Below, in pieces: positions 1 through 7,065 of a DNA stretch of 12,243 nt (its first letter is position 1; the number at the start of each line of letters is the position of its first letter). A model generated the notes under the pieces. That model saw only the letters and a list, made by a program, of their open reading frames with translations. It was not told where the DNA came from and did not search any database. The DNA comes from an uncultured Atopostipes sp. (GTDB taxonomy: Bacteria > Bacillota > Bacilli > Lactobacillales > Carnobacteriaceae_A), in NCBI GenBank assembly GCA_947296835.1, contig CAMYQS010000020.1, positions 1 through 12,243 of the forward strand. The letters run 5' to 3'. Both the position numbers and the translations under genes were made by a program.

Positions 1-708
1 TACATGAACGGTACCATCCTTCTTAACGAGCAAGGCTGTCGTACCCACTGTTCCGAACTCTGCTCCTTCGATAAAGATTGACGAGTTGTTGATCGCCATT
101 TCACGGTCTAACATTTTGGGATAATTCTCCATCTTATCTGAAACTTCTTTATCCGTGAAAAACGCAGTCAGTTCTTCGGAATTAATTTCACCGGTTTGGG
201 TATCGATAAATTGCTGTAACATTTCACTCGAGCGATCCACTCGGTGATTACTCACATCATCATTCGTATTCGCTAAGCAATATAAACCTTTGCCGAATGT
301 CTGAAATTGATCCTCAATATTTGAGTAATAGCGCAGGTCATCAAACGTGCCATATAATAAATGGTAGCCATTGTATGCCTTTCGATTCTCTTGCAAGTAC
401 GTTTCAAAATCATCAAGCGTAAAATCTTTTGTTAAATAGTCTTTCAGTAATTTCCCTCGTGAACGCGCGGGGTCTAAAGCCGGTTCCCAATCTTGAAATG
501 GATGATTCAGCACGACAATAATGCGGCCATTATCCGTATATCCAAGCCAAGTCCCATACTCTTTCAGATCCATTCCCGCTGTGACGGTTGGATATTCGGT
601 CCAGCGATGAATCGGAGCTGCTGGCCGATCGTATAACTCATCGCGATTCGCCAACAAAATCAATGGGTACTCCGGATGCGCATCCTTTACAAACGTTACT
701 AAACACAC
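1..708 (-). CDS. NRDE family protein (TANGO2-like), 3' end cut by window edge
   Basis: This is an open reading frame of 236 codons that runs off the left edge without a stop. Translation begins (M)CLVTFVKDAHPEYPLILLAN followed by RDE, the Cys-2 and NRDE signature of the NRDE/TANGO2 family. Later conserved-looking stretches are GTWLGYTDNGR, LANTND and GTVGTTALLVKKDG near the visible end. Family members are about 250-260 residues, so only a short C-terminal piece is missing. The start must be GTG at 708: the nearby ATG at 710 is in another frame and stops after three codons, whereas GTG gives Cys as residue 2 and sits 7 bases after a perfect AGGAGG. Bacterial members have no well-established biochemical role; eukaryotic TANGO2 is linked to Golgi, lipid and haem handling, and transfer of that function here would be speculation. 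The gene is divergent from ogt. The family call is firm, the function is unknown. Confidence 0.88.
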   Translation of the reverse strand, partial: MCLVTFVKDAHPEYPLILLANRDELYDRPAAPIHRWTEYPTVTAGMDLKEYGTWLGYTDNGRIIVVLNHPFQDWEPALDPARSRGKLLKDYLTKDFTLDDFETYLQENRKAYNGYHLLYGTFDDLRYYSNIEDQFQTFGKGLYCLANTNDDVSNHRVDRSSEMLQQFIDTQTGEINSEELTAFFTDKEVSDKMENYPKMLDREMAINNSSIFIEGAEFGTVGTTALLVKKDGTVHV

Positions 709-738
709 ATGCTTTCCTCCTAATATTCTCTTCCATTC

Positions 739-768
739 AGTATACCAATATTTCGGTGAATGCAACAA
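739..768 (-). promoter_or_regulatory. Promoter of the NRDE gene
   Basis: On the minus strand an extended -10, TGGTATACT (739-747), lies 18 bases downstream of TTGTTG (763-768). It is 31 bases upstream of the GTG start and its ribosome binding site. It overlaps the divergent ogt promoter region. Confidence 0.65.
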
Positions 769-772
769 TCTA

Positions 773-781
773 TGGTAAAAT
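773..781 (+). promoter_or_regulatory. Extended -10 promoter of ogt
   Basis: TGG TAAAAT (773-781) resembles an extended -10 element. No good -35 is seen at the expected distance, which is tolerated by extended -10 promoters. A transcript would begin near 788, about 23 bases before the ATG. It is back-to-back with the NRDE promoter, so the two probably compete for polymerase. Confidence 0.5.
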
Positions 782-810
782 AAGAGAAAGAAGCTAGGCG
801 AGGTGAAACA

Positions 811-1341
811 ATGGAGAATCTTTACTTAGAAAGAATTGTAAGCGATATCTGGACGGGCTATATTGTAGCCACAGACCGAGGACTTTGCTACGTTAGTCAT
901 GTGACGACGAACCTACAGGACGTCGTTGATTTTCAGGTGAAACATTATCCAAACAGTAAATTGATTTCGAACGCGAAAGAAATTGAACCGTACCGCGACC
1001 AATTTTATGAATACTTAAATGGGGATCGTGCAACATTTGATTTCCCAATTGATATCTCAGGAACGCCTTTCCAAAAAGAAGTTTGGGAAGCTCTGTATAC
1101 AATCCCTTATGGGGAGACCGCAAGCTATCTGGAGATTGCAGAGAAAATCGGTCGAGACCACAAATCTTCTCAAGCCGTTGGTGGTGCAGTCGGCAGTAAC
1201 CCGCTGTGTATTGTTTGCCCTTGCCATCGAGTGGTGGGAACAGACGGAAAGCTGACCGGATATAGTGGTGGGATCGATGTAAAAATTGATTTACTGAATC
1301 ATGAAATCGAACATGGTACAAAGTTTATTGAAAACCGATAA
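811..1341 (+). CDS. ogt: Methylated-DNA--[protein]-cysteine S-methyltransferase (Ogt/MGMT type)
   Basis: This 176-residue cytoplasmic suicide enzyme would remove alkyl groups from O6-alkylguanine (and O4-alkylthymine) in DNA by transferring them to its own cysteine. The diagnostic motif is PCHRVV, with the acceptor Cys at residue 138, preceded by GGAVGSNPL (helix-turn-helix to active-site loop). FQKEVWEALYTIPYGET and the following SYLEIAEKIG form the DNA-binding domain. The N-terminal ~80 residues are the variable RNase H-like domain. Length matches the Ogt family rather than Ada fusions. The residue two before the acceptor is also Cys (CPCHRV), where V, I or A is more common. The ATG at 811 follows GAGGTG by 5 bases. 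It stands alone, divergent from the NRDE gene and converging with the CPBP protease gene. No Ada-like regulator is nearby, so no adaptive response is suggested. Confidence 0.95.
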   Translation: MENLYLERIVSDIWTGYIVATDRGLCYVSHVTTNLQDVVDFQVKHYPNSKLISNAKEIEPYRDQFYEYLNGDRATFDFPIDISGTPFQKEVWEALYTIPYGETASYLEIAEKIGRDHKSSQAVGGAVGSNPLCIVCPCHRVVGTDGKLTGYSGGIDVKIDLLNHEIEHGTKFIENR

Positions 1342-1370
1342 ATGTAAAGAAAACTCGCTGATTGGTGAGA

Positions 1371-1594
1371 GGCCATAGTTGTTGCTTTAGCAACTTACAA
1401 ATATGGTATGCGTTAGCCGAGAAAGACGAAGACAGAAGCGTAGTTGCGCTTTGCTGAGGTTGTTCGAAACAAAACAAGTCACAACCTCAGTATGCGAGAA
1501 GTCTGAATAGACTTCTGAGCTAGCTATGCTTAGAAGGGATTTATAATCCTTTCTAAGCTGAAATGAACCCACTGACCGAACCTTGGTCAGTGGG
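1371..1594 (+). ncRNA. Candidate structured RNA or hairpin array between converging genes
   Basis: The 320-base gap 1342-1661 has no convincing gene but carries six successive stem-loops. They are: CCATA/TATGG (1373-1406) enclosing GTTGC-TTTA-GCAAC; AAGCG/CGCTT (1436-1451); a perfect 10-bp stem CTGAGGTTGT/ACAACCTCAG with a 17-base A-rich loop (1454-1490); a perfect 8-bp AGAAGTCT stem with a GAAT tetraloop (1497-1516); a 13-bp stem with one G-U pair starting GCTTAGAA (1528-1558); and a 10-bp terminator-like stem (1568-1594). TATGC recurs between stems at 1407, 1491 and 1526. No tmRNA, RNase P, SRP, 6S, T-box or group II domain V signature was recognised. It could be a separate small RNA, the structured 3' UTR of ogt, or a repeat element that has lost mobility. 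No strong promoter of its own is evident. Confidence 0.45.
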
Positions 1595-1603
1595 CTTATA
1601 TTT
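1568..1603 (+). terminator. Rho-independent terminator-like hairpin (ogt / hairpin array)
   Basis: CCCACTGACC pairs perfectly with GGTCAGTGGG over a 7-base loop. The following tract CTTATATTT is only moderately T-rich, so termination may be inefficient. It is the last stem of the hairpin array downstream of ogt. Confidence 0.6.
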
Positions 1604-1608
1604 GGCGC

Positions 1609-1653
1609 AAACAAAAAGAACTTCCATTTCACAAAGGGGCTAATGGAAGTTCT
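1609..1653 (-). terminator. Rho-independent terminator of the CPBP protease gene
   Basis: On the minus strand AGAACTTCCATT pairs with AATGGAAGTTCT (12 bp, 13-base loop), followed by TTTTTGTTTG. It begins just after the stop codon at 1662. Confidence 0.88.
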
Positions 1654-1661
1654 CGTTTAAT

Positions 1662-2402
1662 TTATAGAGATAATATCGCGGAAAAGGCGAGTAAATTATT
1701 TAAAAAATGATAGACAATGGCGGCTTCAACACTCTGCGTCTTCTTAGATGCGTATGAGAATATGACACCCATGCCGACGTACGAATAAAGAGCTGGGATA
1801 TTTGTCGGTGAGTGAATAAGTCCAAATAATATAGCACTAATGATGACCCTTACCCATGTGGTGTCTAATTGTTTTCCTGGAAATAGCATAATTCCTCTGA
1901 ACAAGACTTCTTCTGCAATCGGTGCGACAATAACAATCATAAGGAACAGCACCCAAACTGGAATGAAACCAAACATTGATTCAATTGCTTCTTGGTTTAC
2001 GGCTTCCGTTTCACCAAAAATTAAAGTCATAATGACATTCCCTGATGTATAGATAATGAATGAAATCGGAATATATTTCGCTAAAAAGGACCAGTCTTTT
2101 TTCGTTAAGCCCGGGACAATAAACCACTCCGACTTACTCAATTTCTTTCGATTAAAAATTGGAATCTTACGGCTGTAGATCACCCATAAGGATAGTGGCA
2201 AACTAAGCAGTGTGCCATAAACCGCAGCATTAATCGAAATGCGTGCCATTTGTGCCATTAAGGCTTCTGTATTGTTGGGGTCAACATCCACCATCATCGC
2301 TGCTAAAAACGCAATGATAAATTGCAGTGCTAATCCCGATGTTAAAATCATCAGTATCCAGTCTTTCCAAGTATAATCCCTTAAAGGATAACCTTTTAAC
2401 AT
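1662..2402 (-). CDS. CPBP family intramembrane glutamic endopeptidase (CAAX/Abi-type)
   Basis: This 246-residue polytopic membrane protein carries all motifs of the CPBP (CAAX protease and bacteriocin-processing) family: EEVLFRG with the catalytic Glu pair at 164-165 and Arg 169; FGLIH with His 197; and HFLNN with His 232 and Asn 236. About seven hydrophobic segments are seen, near residues 14-37, 57-76, 108-130, 146-166, 185-200, 205-218 and 226-245. Family members include prenyl-protein proteases, bacteriocin self-immunity proteins and membrane-proteolysis partners of regulators. No bacteriocin gene is nearby, so the substrate cannot be named. A start at 2402 is supported by GGAGAGG five bases upstream. 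The gene lies downstream of the par operon but is separated from it by a strong terminator, so it is probably its own unit. Confidence 0.92.
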   Translation of the reverse strand: MLKGYPLRDYTWKDWILMILTSGLALQFIIAFLAAMMVDVDPNNTEALMAQMARISINAAVYGTLLSLPLSLWVIYSRKIPIFNRKKLSKSEWFIVPGLTKKDWSFLAKYIPISFIIYTSGNVIMTLIFGETEAVNQEAIESMFGFIPVWVLFLMIVIVAPIAEEVLFRGIMLFPGKQLDTTWVRVIISAILFGLIHSPTNIPALYSYVGMGVIFSYASKKTQSVEAAIVYHFLNNLLAFSAILSL

Positions 2403-2439
2403 TTAATCCTCTCCATTCTTCTCGGTAACATTGTTATCT

Positions 2440-2467
2440 ATAATAGTATAATGAAAATAACAATTAA
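2440..2467 (-). promoter_or_regulatory. Possible promoter of the CPBP protease gene
   Basis: On the minus strand TTAATT (2462-2467) is 16 bases upstream of TATTAT (2440-2445). The match to the -35 is weak, and the A/T-rich stretch offers other -10 options (TATACT at 2447-2452). It lies immediately after the terminator of the upstream operon. Confidence 0.4.
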
Positions 2468-2469
2468 GA

Positions 2470-2505
2470 AAGGAAAAAGCGACTTGTTTTCAGACAAGTC
2501 GCTTT
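2470..2505 (-). terminator. Rho-independent terminator of the rsmG-parAB-ychF-DUF1129 operon
   Basis: AAAGCGACTTGT pairs perfectly with ACAAGTCGCTTT (12 bp) over a 6-base loop. On the minus strand it runs into TTTTTCCTTTC. It lies 8 bases after the DUF1129 stop codon. Confidence 0.92.
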
Positions 2506-2512
2506 AAGGAAC

Positions 2513-3208
2513 TTAAAATATTGTTCCTTTGATATCCAATTTCTTTTTGAAATAAAATTTCGCAGCTATTCCAGCAGCACCAATAATTAGAACAAGTGGG
2601 GCTGGTAGGATTGGGTTAAGTGGTCTCAATACTGTTAGTAATAGAGCCATTAAAGTAACCCATGCTACAATAACCACTACAGTCGCTCCTCCATATTTCA
2701 GGAAGCCTTTTTTCTCGCCTGCTTTTGGTACGTAACGAGTTAAGATCATAATCGCTAGACCACCCAGTACGAAGTTAAAGATAACTTGTAGAAGTCCAAC
2801 TTGTGCTTCTAGTTCAGTCGTACGCATTGCTGCCAGACCATTGATCAAGTTGAATAATCCACCCATTAGTAATGCACCATCTAAATAAATTAATTTGTCA
2901 GGTGATTTTTCGCCATCTTCTCCATTAATACTCACTTTTTTACCTAAAATATTATCGACTTGGTCAGTAACCTTACCGTATATTTTACGCGCTGGGATTG
3001 ATGAAGCTTGTCCTGCGATGATTTCATGGAACATGTTGTTAAAGACATGTGCTTTTTTTGTTTCGTCATAGTCTAAGTTTTCTAGATGACTATTTAATTG
3101 AAACATGTAGTTTTGATTTTTATTTGTTAATTGCTGATATAACGCTTCATTTTCTGTTTTAATTTCATCAAGCGTTTTTGGTTCTGTTTTTCCTGTATCC
3201 TTCGACAT
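2513..3208 (-). CDS. DUF1129 family membrane protein
   Basis: The 231-residue product has a charged, helical N-terminal part (about 1-105) containing LTNKNQNYMFQL, the characteristic opening of DUF1129. The C-terminal half has four likely transmembrane helices (about 108-128, 137-158, 173-195, 202-220) and ends in a short basic tail. DUF1129 proteins are found mainly in Lactobacillales, frequently right after ychF; no function is established. The N-terminal segment is probably cytoplasmic, since it lacks a signal peptide. The gene follows ychF by 21 bases with no terminator and ends the operon at a strong terminator, so it is co-transcribed with the chromosome-partition genes. AAAGGA lies 8 bases upstream of the ATG. 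The family call rests on the N-terminal motif, the topology and the neighbourhood. Confidence 0.85.
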   Translation of the reverse strand: MSKDTGKTEPKTLDEIKTENEALYQQLTNKNQNYMFQLNSHLENLDYDETKKAHVFNNMFHEIIAGQASSIPARKIYGKVTDQVDNILGKKVSINGEDGEKSPDKLIYLDGALLMGGLFNLINGLAAMRTTELEAQVGLLQVIFNFVLGGLAIMILTRYVPKAGEKKGFLKYGGATVVVIVAWVTLMALLLTVLRPLNPILPAPLVLIIGAAGIAAKFYFKKKLDIKGTIF

Positions 3209-3229
3209 ATCGTTAATCCTTTCGTTAGC

Positions 3230-4330
3230 TTAAACGTTGAAACGGAATAGCATTACGTCGCCATCTTGTACGACATAATCCTTACCTTCTTGACGCATAC
3301 GTCCAGCTTCTTTAGCACCTTTTTCCCCATCGTACTCATCGTAATCTGCATATGAAATTGTTTCAGCACGGATAAATCCTTTTTCAAAGTCTGTATGGAT
3401 AACGCCAGCTGCTTGAGGAGCGCGCATACCTTTGATAAATGTCCATGCACGAACTTCTTTAACTCCAGCCGTGAAATACGTACCTAAGTTTAATAATTCG
3501 TAAGAACGACGGATTAGACGATGTAATCCAGGCTCAGTTGCGCCTAAATCTTCTAGGAACATATCACGTTCTTCGTCGTCTAGTGTAGATAATTCTTCTT
3601 CAATTCCTGCTGAAATTCCAACAACTTCTGCACCTTCTGCATCCGCGATTGCTTTTACAATTTGGTATTGTTCGTTTGCTGTTGGGTCAGACATATCGTC
3701 TTCCGCTACGTTTGCAACGTATAATACCGGCTTGCTTGTTAGTAAGAATAAGCTACGAACAAGCTTCTCTTCTTCTTCGCTAAACTCTAGCGCACGAACA
3801 GGGATACCTTCTTCCAATGCTGGTTTGATTTTTTTAAGGATTTCAAACTCTTCAACGGATTCTTTGTCTCCTGATCTAGATTGTTTCTCAACACGAGCGT
3901 AGCGTTTTGTCACAGAATCTAAGTCTGCTAAAACAAGCTCAATGTTAATGGTTTCAATATCGTCTGCTGGGCTCACGTTATTGGAAACGTGGATAATGTT
4001 GTCGTCTACGAAACAACGTACAACGTGTACGATCGCGTCTACTTCACGAATGTTTGCAAGGAATTTGTTACCTAGTCCTTCACCTTCACTCGCTCCTTTT
4101 ACGATTCCAGCGATATCTGTAAACTCAAATGTTGTTGGAACAACACGTTCTGGGTCTACAATTTCAGATAGGCGTTCTAGACGTTCGTCAGGAACCTCTA
4201 CTACTCCTACGTTCGGGTCAATTGTCGCAAATGGGTAGTTTGCTGCTTCTACCCCTGCTTTTGTAATTGCGTTGAATAAAGTTGATTTACCAACGTTTGG
4301 TAATCCAACAATACCTGCTGTTAAAGCCAT
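3230..4330 (-). CDS. ychF: Redox-regulated ribosome-associated ATPase YchF (OLA1 family)
   Basis: This is a 366-residue Obg-related P-loop protein of the expected length. The Walker A/G1 motif GLPNVGKST is at residues 9-17 and G3 DIAG at 72-75. In the G4 position it has NVAE (207-210) instead of NKxD, the change that makes YchF prefer ATP over GTP. A coiled-coil insertion spans about 130-200, and a TGS domain forms the C-terminal ~85 residues (FTAGVKEVRAWTF onward). The family binds ribosomes and is connected with stress responses and translation quality control. It is the fifth gene of the operon, 39 bases after the DUF951 gene; linkage to a DUF951 gene and parB is common in Bacilli. GGTGAG precedes the ATG. 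Nothing in it looks degraded. Confidence 0.97.
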   Translation of the reverse strand: MALTAGIVGLPNVGKSTLFNAITKAGVEAANYPFATIDPNVGVVEVPDERLERLSEIVDPERVVPTTFEFTDIAGIVKGASEGEGLGNKFLANIREVDAIVHVVRCFVDDNIIHVSNNVSPADDIETINIELVLADLDSVTKRYARVEKQSRSGDKESVEEFEILKKIKPALEEGIPVRALEFSEEEEKLVRSLFLLTSKPVLYVANVAEDDMSDPTANEQYQIVKAIADAEGAEVVGISAGIEEELSTLDDEERDMFLEDLGATEPGLHRLIRRSYELLNLGTYFTAGVKEVRAWTFIKGMRAPQAAGVIHTDFEKGFIRAETISYADYDEYDGEKGAKEAGRMRQEGKDYVVQDGDVMLFRFNV

Positions 4331-4369
4331 ATTTTAATACTCACCTTTCCCACATCAAACGTGTGGTCT

Positions 4370-4567
4370 CTAATTTTCTGTTGATTCGATTGTTTTTTTG
4401 ATTTTACGATTAAACTCGCGACGCGGCATCATGACTAGCTGACCACAACCTAAACACTTGATGCGTATATCTGCGCCGAGACGAATAATTTCCCAGCGAT
4501 TTTCACCACAAGGATGTTGTTTTTTCATTTCAACAACGTCATTTAAATCATAACTTACATTAGCCAA
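4370..4567 (-). CDS. DUF951 family small zinc-ribbon-like protein (TTG start)
   Basis: The 65-residue protein begins MANVSYDLNDVVEMKKQHPC and contains HPCG, then CLGCGQLV about 17 residues later, giving three cysteines and a His that could bind a metal. It ends in a basic segment (MPRREFNRKIKK). This matches DUF951, a short conserved family of Firmicutes often encoded beside ychF. The start codon is TTG at 4567: AGGAGG lies 7 bases upstream, and no ATG or GTG in frame fits better. No function is established; the zinc-binding look and its position between parB and ychF suggest a nucleic-acid or ribosome role, which is inference only. It is separated from parB by 59 bases containing a small hairpin. 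Confidence 0.88.
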   Translation of the reverse strand: MANVSYDLNDVVEMKKQHPCGENRWEIIRLGADIRIKCLGCGQLVMMPRREFNRKIKKTIESTEN

Positions 4568-4592
4568 CTTTGTGCCTCCTCAAATTTATTGC

Positions 4593-4606
4593 GTGCTTTT
4601 AAGCAC
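4593..4606 (-). other. Small intercistronic hairpin between parB and the DUF951 gene
   Basis: GTGCTT and AAGCAC form a compact perfect inverted repeat with two central bases. There is no T-tract on the minus strand, so it is not a convincing terminator. It may affect mRNA processing or stability between the two genes. Confidence 0.4.
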
Positions 4607-4626
4607 CGTTCCTTATTCTACCGACT

Positions 4627-5517
4627 TTATGCGTCTAAATCAATGCTTAAAACATCAATCAATATGCGATTTAAGTCACTTTGAGACGTATATTCGATTT
4701 GAATCTTTCCTTTGTCACCTTGTTCGTTAATTTTAACGTCCGTTCCGAATTTATCCATCAGTTGATTCTCATATTCGCGGATAAATGGCGACTTCTTCGG
4801 TGTTTTTGGTTTTTTGGGTTCGTTTGCTTTGTTTTTAATATCAGAAACCATTTTTTCTAATTGACGGACCGTTAAGTTTTCAGCTACTGCTCGCTTCGCT
4901 AAACGAATCACTTCTTTTTCATCGTTTAAAGAACGAAGTGTACGAGCTTGTCCCATCGATAGTTTACTTTCATTAATTAAAAGTTTTACTTCTGACGGTA
5001 GTGTACGCAAACGTAAGTGATTCGCTACGTGTGAACGGCTTTTACCTAAAGCATCCGCTACTTTTTCTTGCGTCAAACCTAGTTTCTCCATCATCAACTG
5101 ATAAGCATCCGCTTCTTCTAGAGGCGTCAAATCCTCACGCTGTAAGTTTTCAAGAATCGCATAACGAATCATGAACTCTTCATTTAATTCACGAATAATG
5201 GCTGGAATAGTATCGATTCCAGCTAAAATAGACGCACGGTGACGACGTTCTCCGGCTACTAATTCGTACCCTTTCGCGCTCGACTTTCGTACAATAATTG
5301 GCTGTAAGACACCGTTTTGTTGAATCGATTCTGCTAATTCCTCTAAAGCTTCTTGATCAAAATTCTGACGCGGTTGATAGGGGTTTGGTCGGATTTCAGA
5401 AACAGGAATTCTTTCAACTTTTTCTTCTCCACTTAAAGATTCCTCTTCTAATAAGGCTTCTTCTGGAAATAAAGCATTAATTCCTTGGCCTAAACCTTTT
5501 CTCTTTTTAGCGCTCAT
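4627..5517 (-). CDS. parB: Chromosome-partitioning protein ParB (Spo0J), CTP-dependent DNA clamp
   Basis: The 296-residue protein starts KKRKGLGQGINALFP, the conserved N-terminal tail that stimulates ParA ATPase. The ParB/CTPase core follows: PNPYQPR (45-50), NGVLQPIIVR (68-77), the GERRHRA box (89-95) and ENLQRE (123-128). A helix-turn-helix at about 148-170 (QEKVADALGKSRSHVANHL) recognises parS, and the last ~60 residues are the dimerisation domain after a Lys/Pro-rich linker. ParB loads at parS near the origin, slides as a CTP clamp, and recruits condensin and ParA. It could also be called Noc by homology, but the N-terminal GLGQGINALF tail and the overlap with parA favour Spo0J/ParB. Its ATG lies inside the end of parA (11-base overlap), implying translational coupling. 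Confidence 0.96.
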   Translation of the reverse strand: MSAKKRKGLGQGINALFPEEALLEEESLSGEEKVERIPVSEIRPNPYQPRQNFDQEALEELAESIQQNGVLQPIIVRKSSAKGYELVAGERRHRASILAGIDTIPAIIRELNEEFMIRYAILENLQREDLTPLEEADAYQLMMEKLGLTQEKVADALGKSRSHVANHLRLRTLPSEVKLLINESKLSMGQARTLRSLNDEKEVIRLAKRAVAENLTVRQLEKMVSDIKNKANEPKKPKTPKKSPFIREYENQLMDKFGTDVKINEQGDKGKIQIEYTSQSDLNRILIDVLSIDLDA

Positions 5518-6274
5518 TTTGTTCCAACACTTCCTTTGCTAGTTCTTCATACTTCTGAGCCCCAATGGAACTCTTGTCGTAGTCAATAATCGACAAACCG
5601 TAACTTGGCGCTTCAGATAAGCGGACGTTGCGCGGAATGATTGTATCATATACTTTTTCATGGAAGTACTTCTTAACTTCTTCAACCACTTCGTACCCTA
5701 AGTTTGTACGACGGTCTAACATTGTTAAGAGAACTCCTTCAATTTTTAAGTCTGTATTAAAGTGCTTTTGCACTAAGCGAATCGTGTTTAATAACTGACT
5801 TAGTCCTTCTAAAGCGTAGTACTCACACTGTACTGGAATTAAAACTGAATCACTTGCTGTAAAAGCATTAATGGTTAAGTGACCTAAAGAAGGTGGACAG
5901 TCGATTAAAATGTAATCGTACTGGTCTTTTACTTCTTCGATTGCTTTTTTCAGTCTTGTTTCGCGATGATCCATGTTTGACAGTTCAACTTCTGCTCCTG
6001 CTAATTGAATTGAAGCTGGAACAACATCCATATTTTCACGACTTGATGGTACAAGGACTTCACTAATTGGTGCATCGTTAATTAGAACATCATAGATATC
6101 TTCCGTGATGTCCCCTTTGCTGATACCTAATCCACTTGTTGAGTTCCCTTGCGCATCACTATCGATTAGTAATACTTTTTTTCCTTCATATGCCAAAGAG
6201 GCACCTAAATTAATTGTAGTCGTTGTTTTACCAACGCCACCTTTTTGGTTTGCGACAGAAATAACTCTACCCAT
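5507..6274 (-). CDS. parA: Chromosome-partitioning ATPase ParA (Soj)
   Basis: This 255-residue deviant Walker A ATPase has KGGVGKTTT at 11-19 (signature Lys at 11 as well as Lys 16), LIDSDAQGN at 36-44 and Walker B LIDCPPSLG near 123-131. It lacks the long N-terminal DNA-binding extension of plasmid ParA type Ia, matching chromosomal Soj. Soj binds DNA non-specifically as an ATP dimer, is stimulated by ParB, and in Bacilli also affects DnaA activity at the origin. GGAGG lies four bases before the ATG. It is 49 bases after rsmG and overlaps parB by 11 bases. The order rsmG-parA-parB is the usual origin-proximal arrangement, so the window is probably near oriC, though no dnaA, mnmE/mnmG or rpmH is present to confirm it. 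Confidence 0.97.
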   Translation of the reverse strand: MGRVISVANQKGGVGKTTTTINLGASLAYEGKKVLLIDSDAQGNSTSGLGISKGDITEDIYDVLINDAPISEVLVPSSRENMDVVPASIQLAGAEVELSNMDHRETRLKKAIEEVKDQYDYILIDCPPSLGHLTINAFTASDSVLIPVQCEYYALEGLSQLLNTIRLVQKHFNTDLKIEGVLLTMLDRRTNLGYEVVEEVKKYFHEKVYDTIIPRNVRLSEAPSYGLSIIDYDKSSIGAQKYEELAKEVLEQNER

Positions 6275-6323
6275 GCTTCTTCCTCCATTGTCTACTTGAT
6301 GACCATTTCATAATCGGTTAGTT

Positions 6324-7040
6324 TTATAACGGGTTTTTATTTGGTGTACCAGCTTTTCTTGGGTACTTACCCGGTGTTTTGCGATCTTTCTTAATTAAGA
6401 TAATATTTCGTTCACCTGCATCAAGAGGTAATTCAAATGATGCGACTTCTTGTGTTTTTCCACCTAATGTCTTGATGGCTTTTTTCGAATCATTTAATTC
6501 TTCTGAAGCTTTTGAACCTTTCATTGCTGCGAATGTTCCGCCAACTTTCGTAATAGGTAAACAAAACTCAGCTAATACACTTAAGTTTGCCACTGCTCGA
6601 GCCGTCACAACGTCATAGGTGTTACGGTGAGCTTTATCTTGACCAAAGTCCTCTGCACGTGCGTGAAATAGATGCACGTTTTCTAGTCCAAGCTCATCCA
6701 CTAATAATTGTAAAAAGTTAATTCGTTTTTTCAGAGAATCAACGATGGTAACTTCGATATTCGGGAACATAATCTTTAATGGGATACTCGGGAAACCAGC
6801 TCCTGAACCAACATCACATAACTTAATCGTTTTATCTACAAAATCGATTTGCTGCGCTAACGTTGCTGAATCATAAAAGTGCTTTAAGTACACTTCTTCT
6901 TCTTCAGTGATTGCTGTTAAATTTACTTTTTCGTTCCATTCTTGTAGTAATTCTAGGTATTGGTCAAATTGTTTCATTTGTGGTTCGTTTAACGTAATGT
7001 TCTCCTTTTCTAATGTTGCTTGAAAAAGCTCTGGATTCAT
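6324..7040 (-). CDS. rsmG: 16S rRNA (guanine-N7)-methyltransferase RsmG (GidB)
   Basis: The 238-residue enzyme would methylate N7 of G527 of 16S rRNA (E. coli numbering) using S-adenosylmethionine. Visible motifs are LQEWNEKVNLTAI (32-44), the SAM-binding loop DVGSGAGFPSIPLKI (76-90), the acidic residue after strand 2 in IVDSLKKR (99-106), ARAEDF (127-132) and TARAVANL (146-153). Full length for the family, with a basic C-terminal tail (KYPRKAGTPNKNPL) usual in Firmicutes. Loss of this enzyme gives low-level streptomycin resistance in several bacteria. AGGAG is eight bases before the ATG. It is the first gene of the operon with parA and parB. Its customary upstream partners mnmG and mnmE are missing here, so the cluster has been rearranged relative to Bacillus. 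Confidence 0.97.
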   Translation of the reverse strand: MNPELFQATLEKENITLNEPQMKQFDQYLELLQEWNEKVNLTAITEEEEVYLKHFYDSATLAQQIDFVDKTIKLCDVGSGAGFPSIPLKIMFPNIEVTIVDSLKKRINFLQLLVDELGLENVHLFHARAEDFGQDKAHRNTYDVVTARAVANLSVLAEFCLPITKVGGTFAAMKGSKASEELNDSKKAIKTLGGKTQEVASFELPLDAGERNIILIKKDRKTPGKYPRKAGTPNKNPL

Positions 7041-7065
7041 AATCTATTCTCCTCGTGTGGTCAGT

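Noticed and set aside
1342..1600. tmRNA, RNase P RNA, SRP RNA, 6S RNA or T-box leader
   Set aside because: None of the conserved cores of these RNAs could be found by reading; the downstream gene is on the opposite strand, so a cis leader is also excluded.
1387..1632. Minus-strand open frame of 81 codons
   Set aside because: It starts inside the CPBP terminator and reads through the palindromes of the hairpin array; the product resembles no protein I know.
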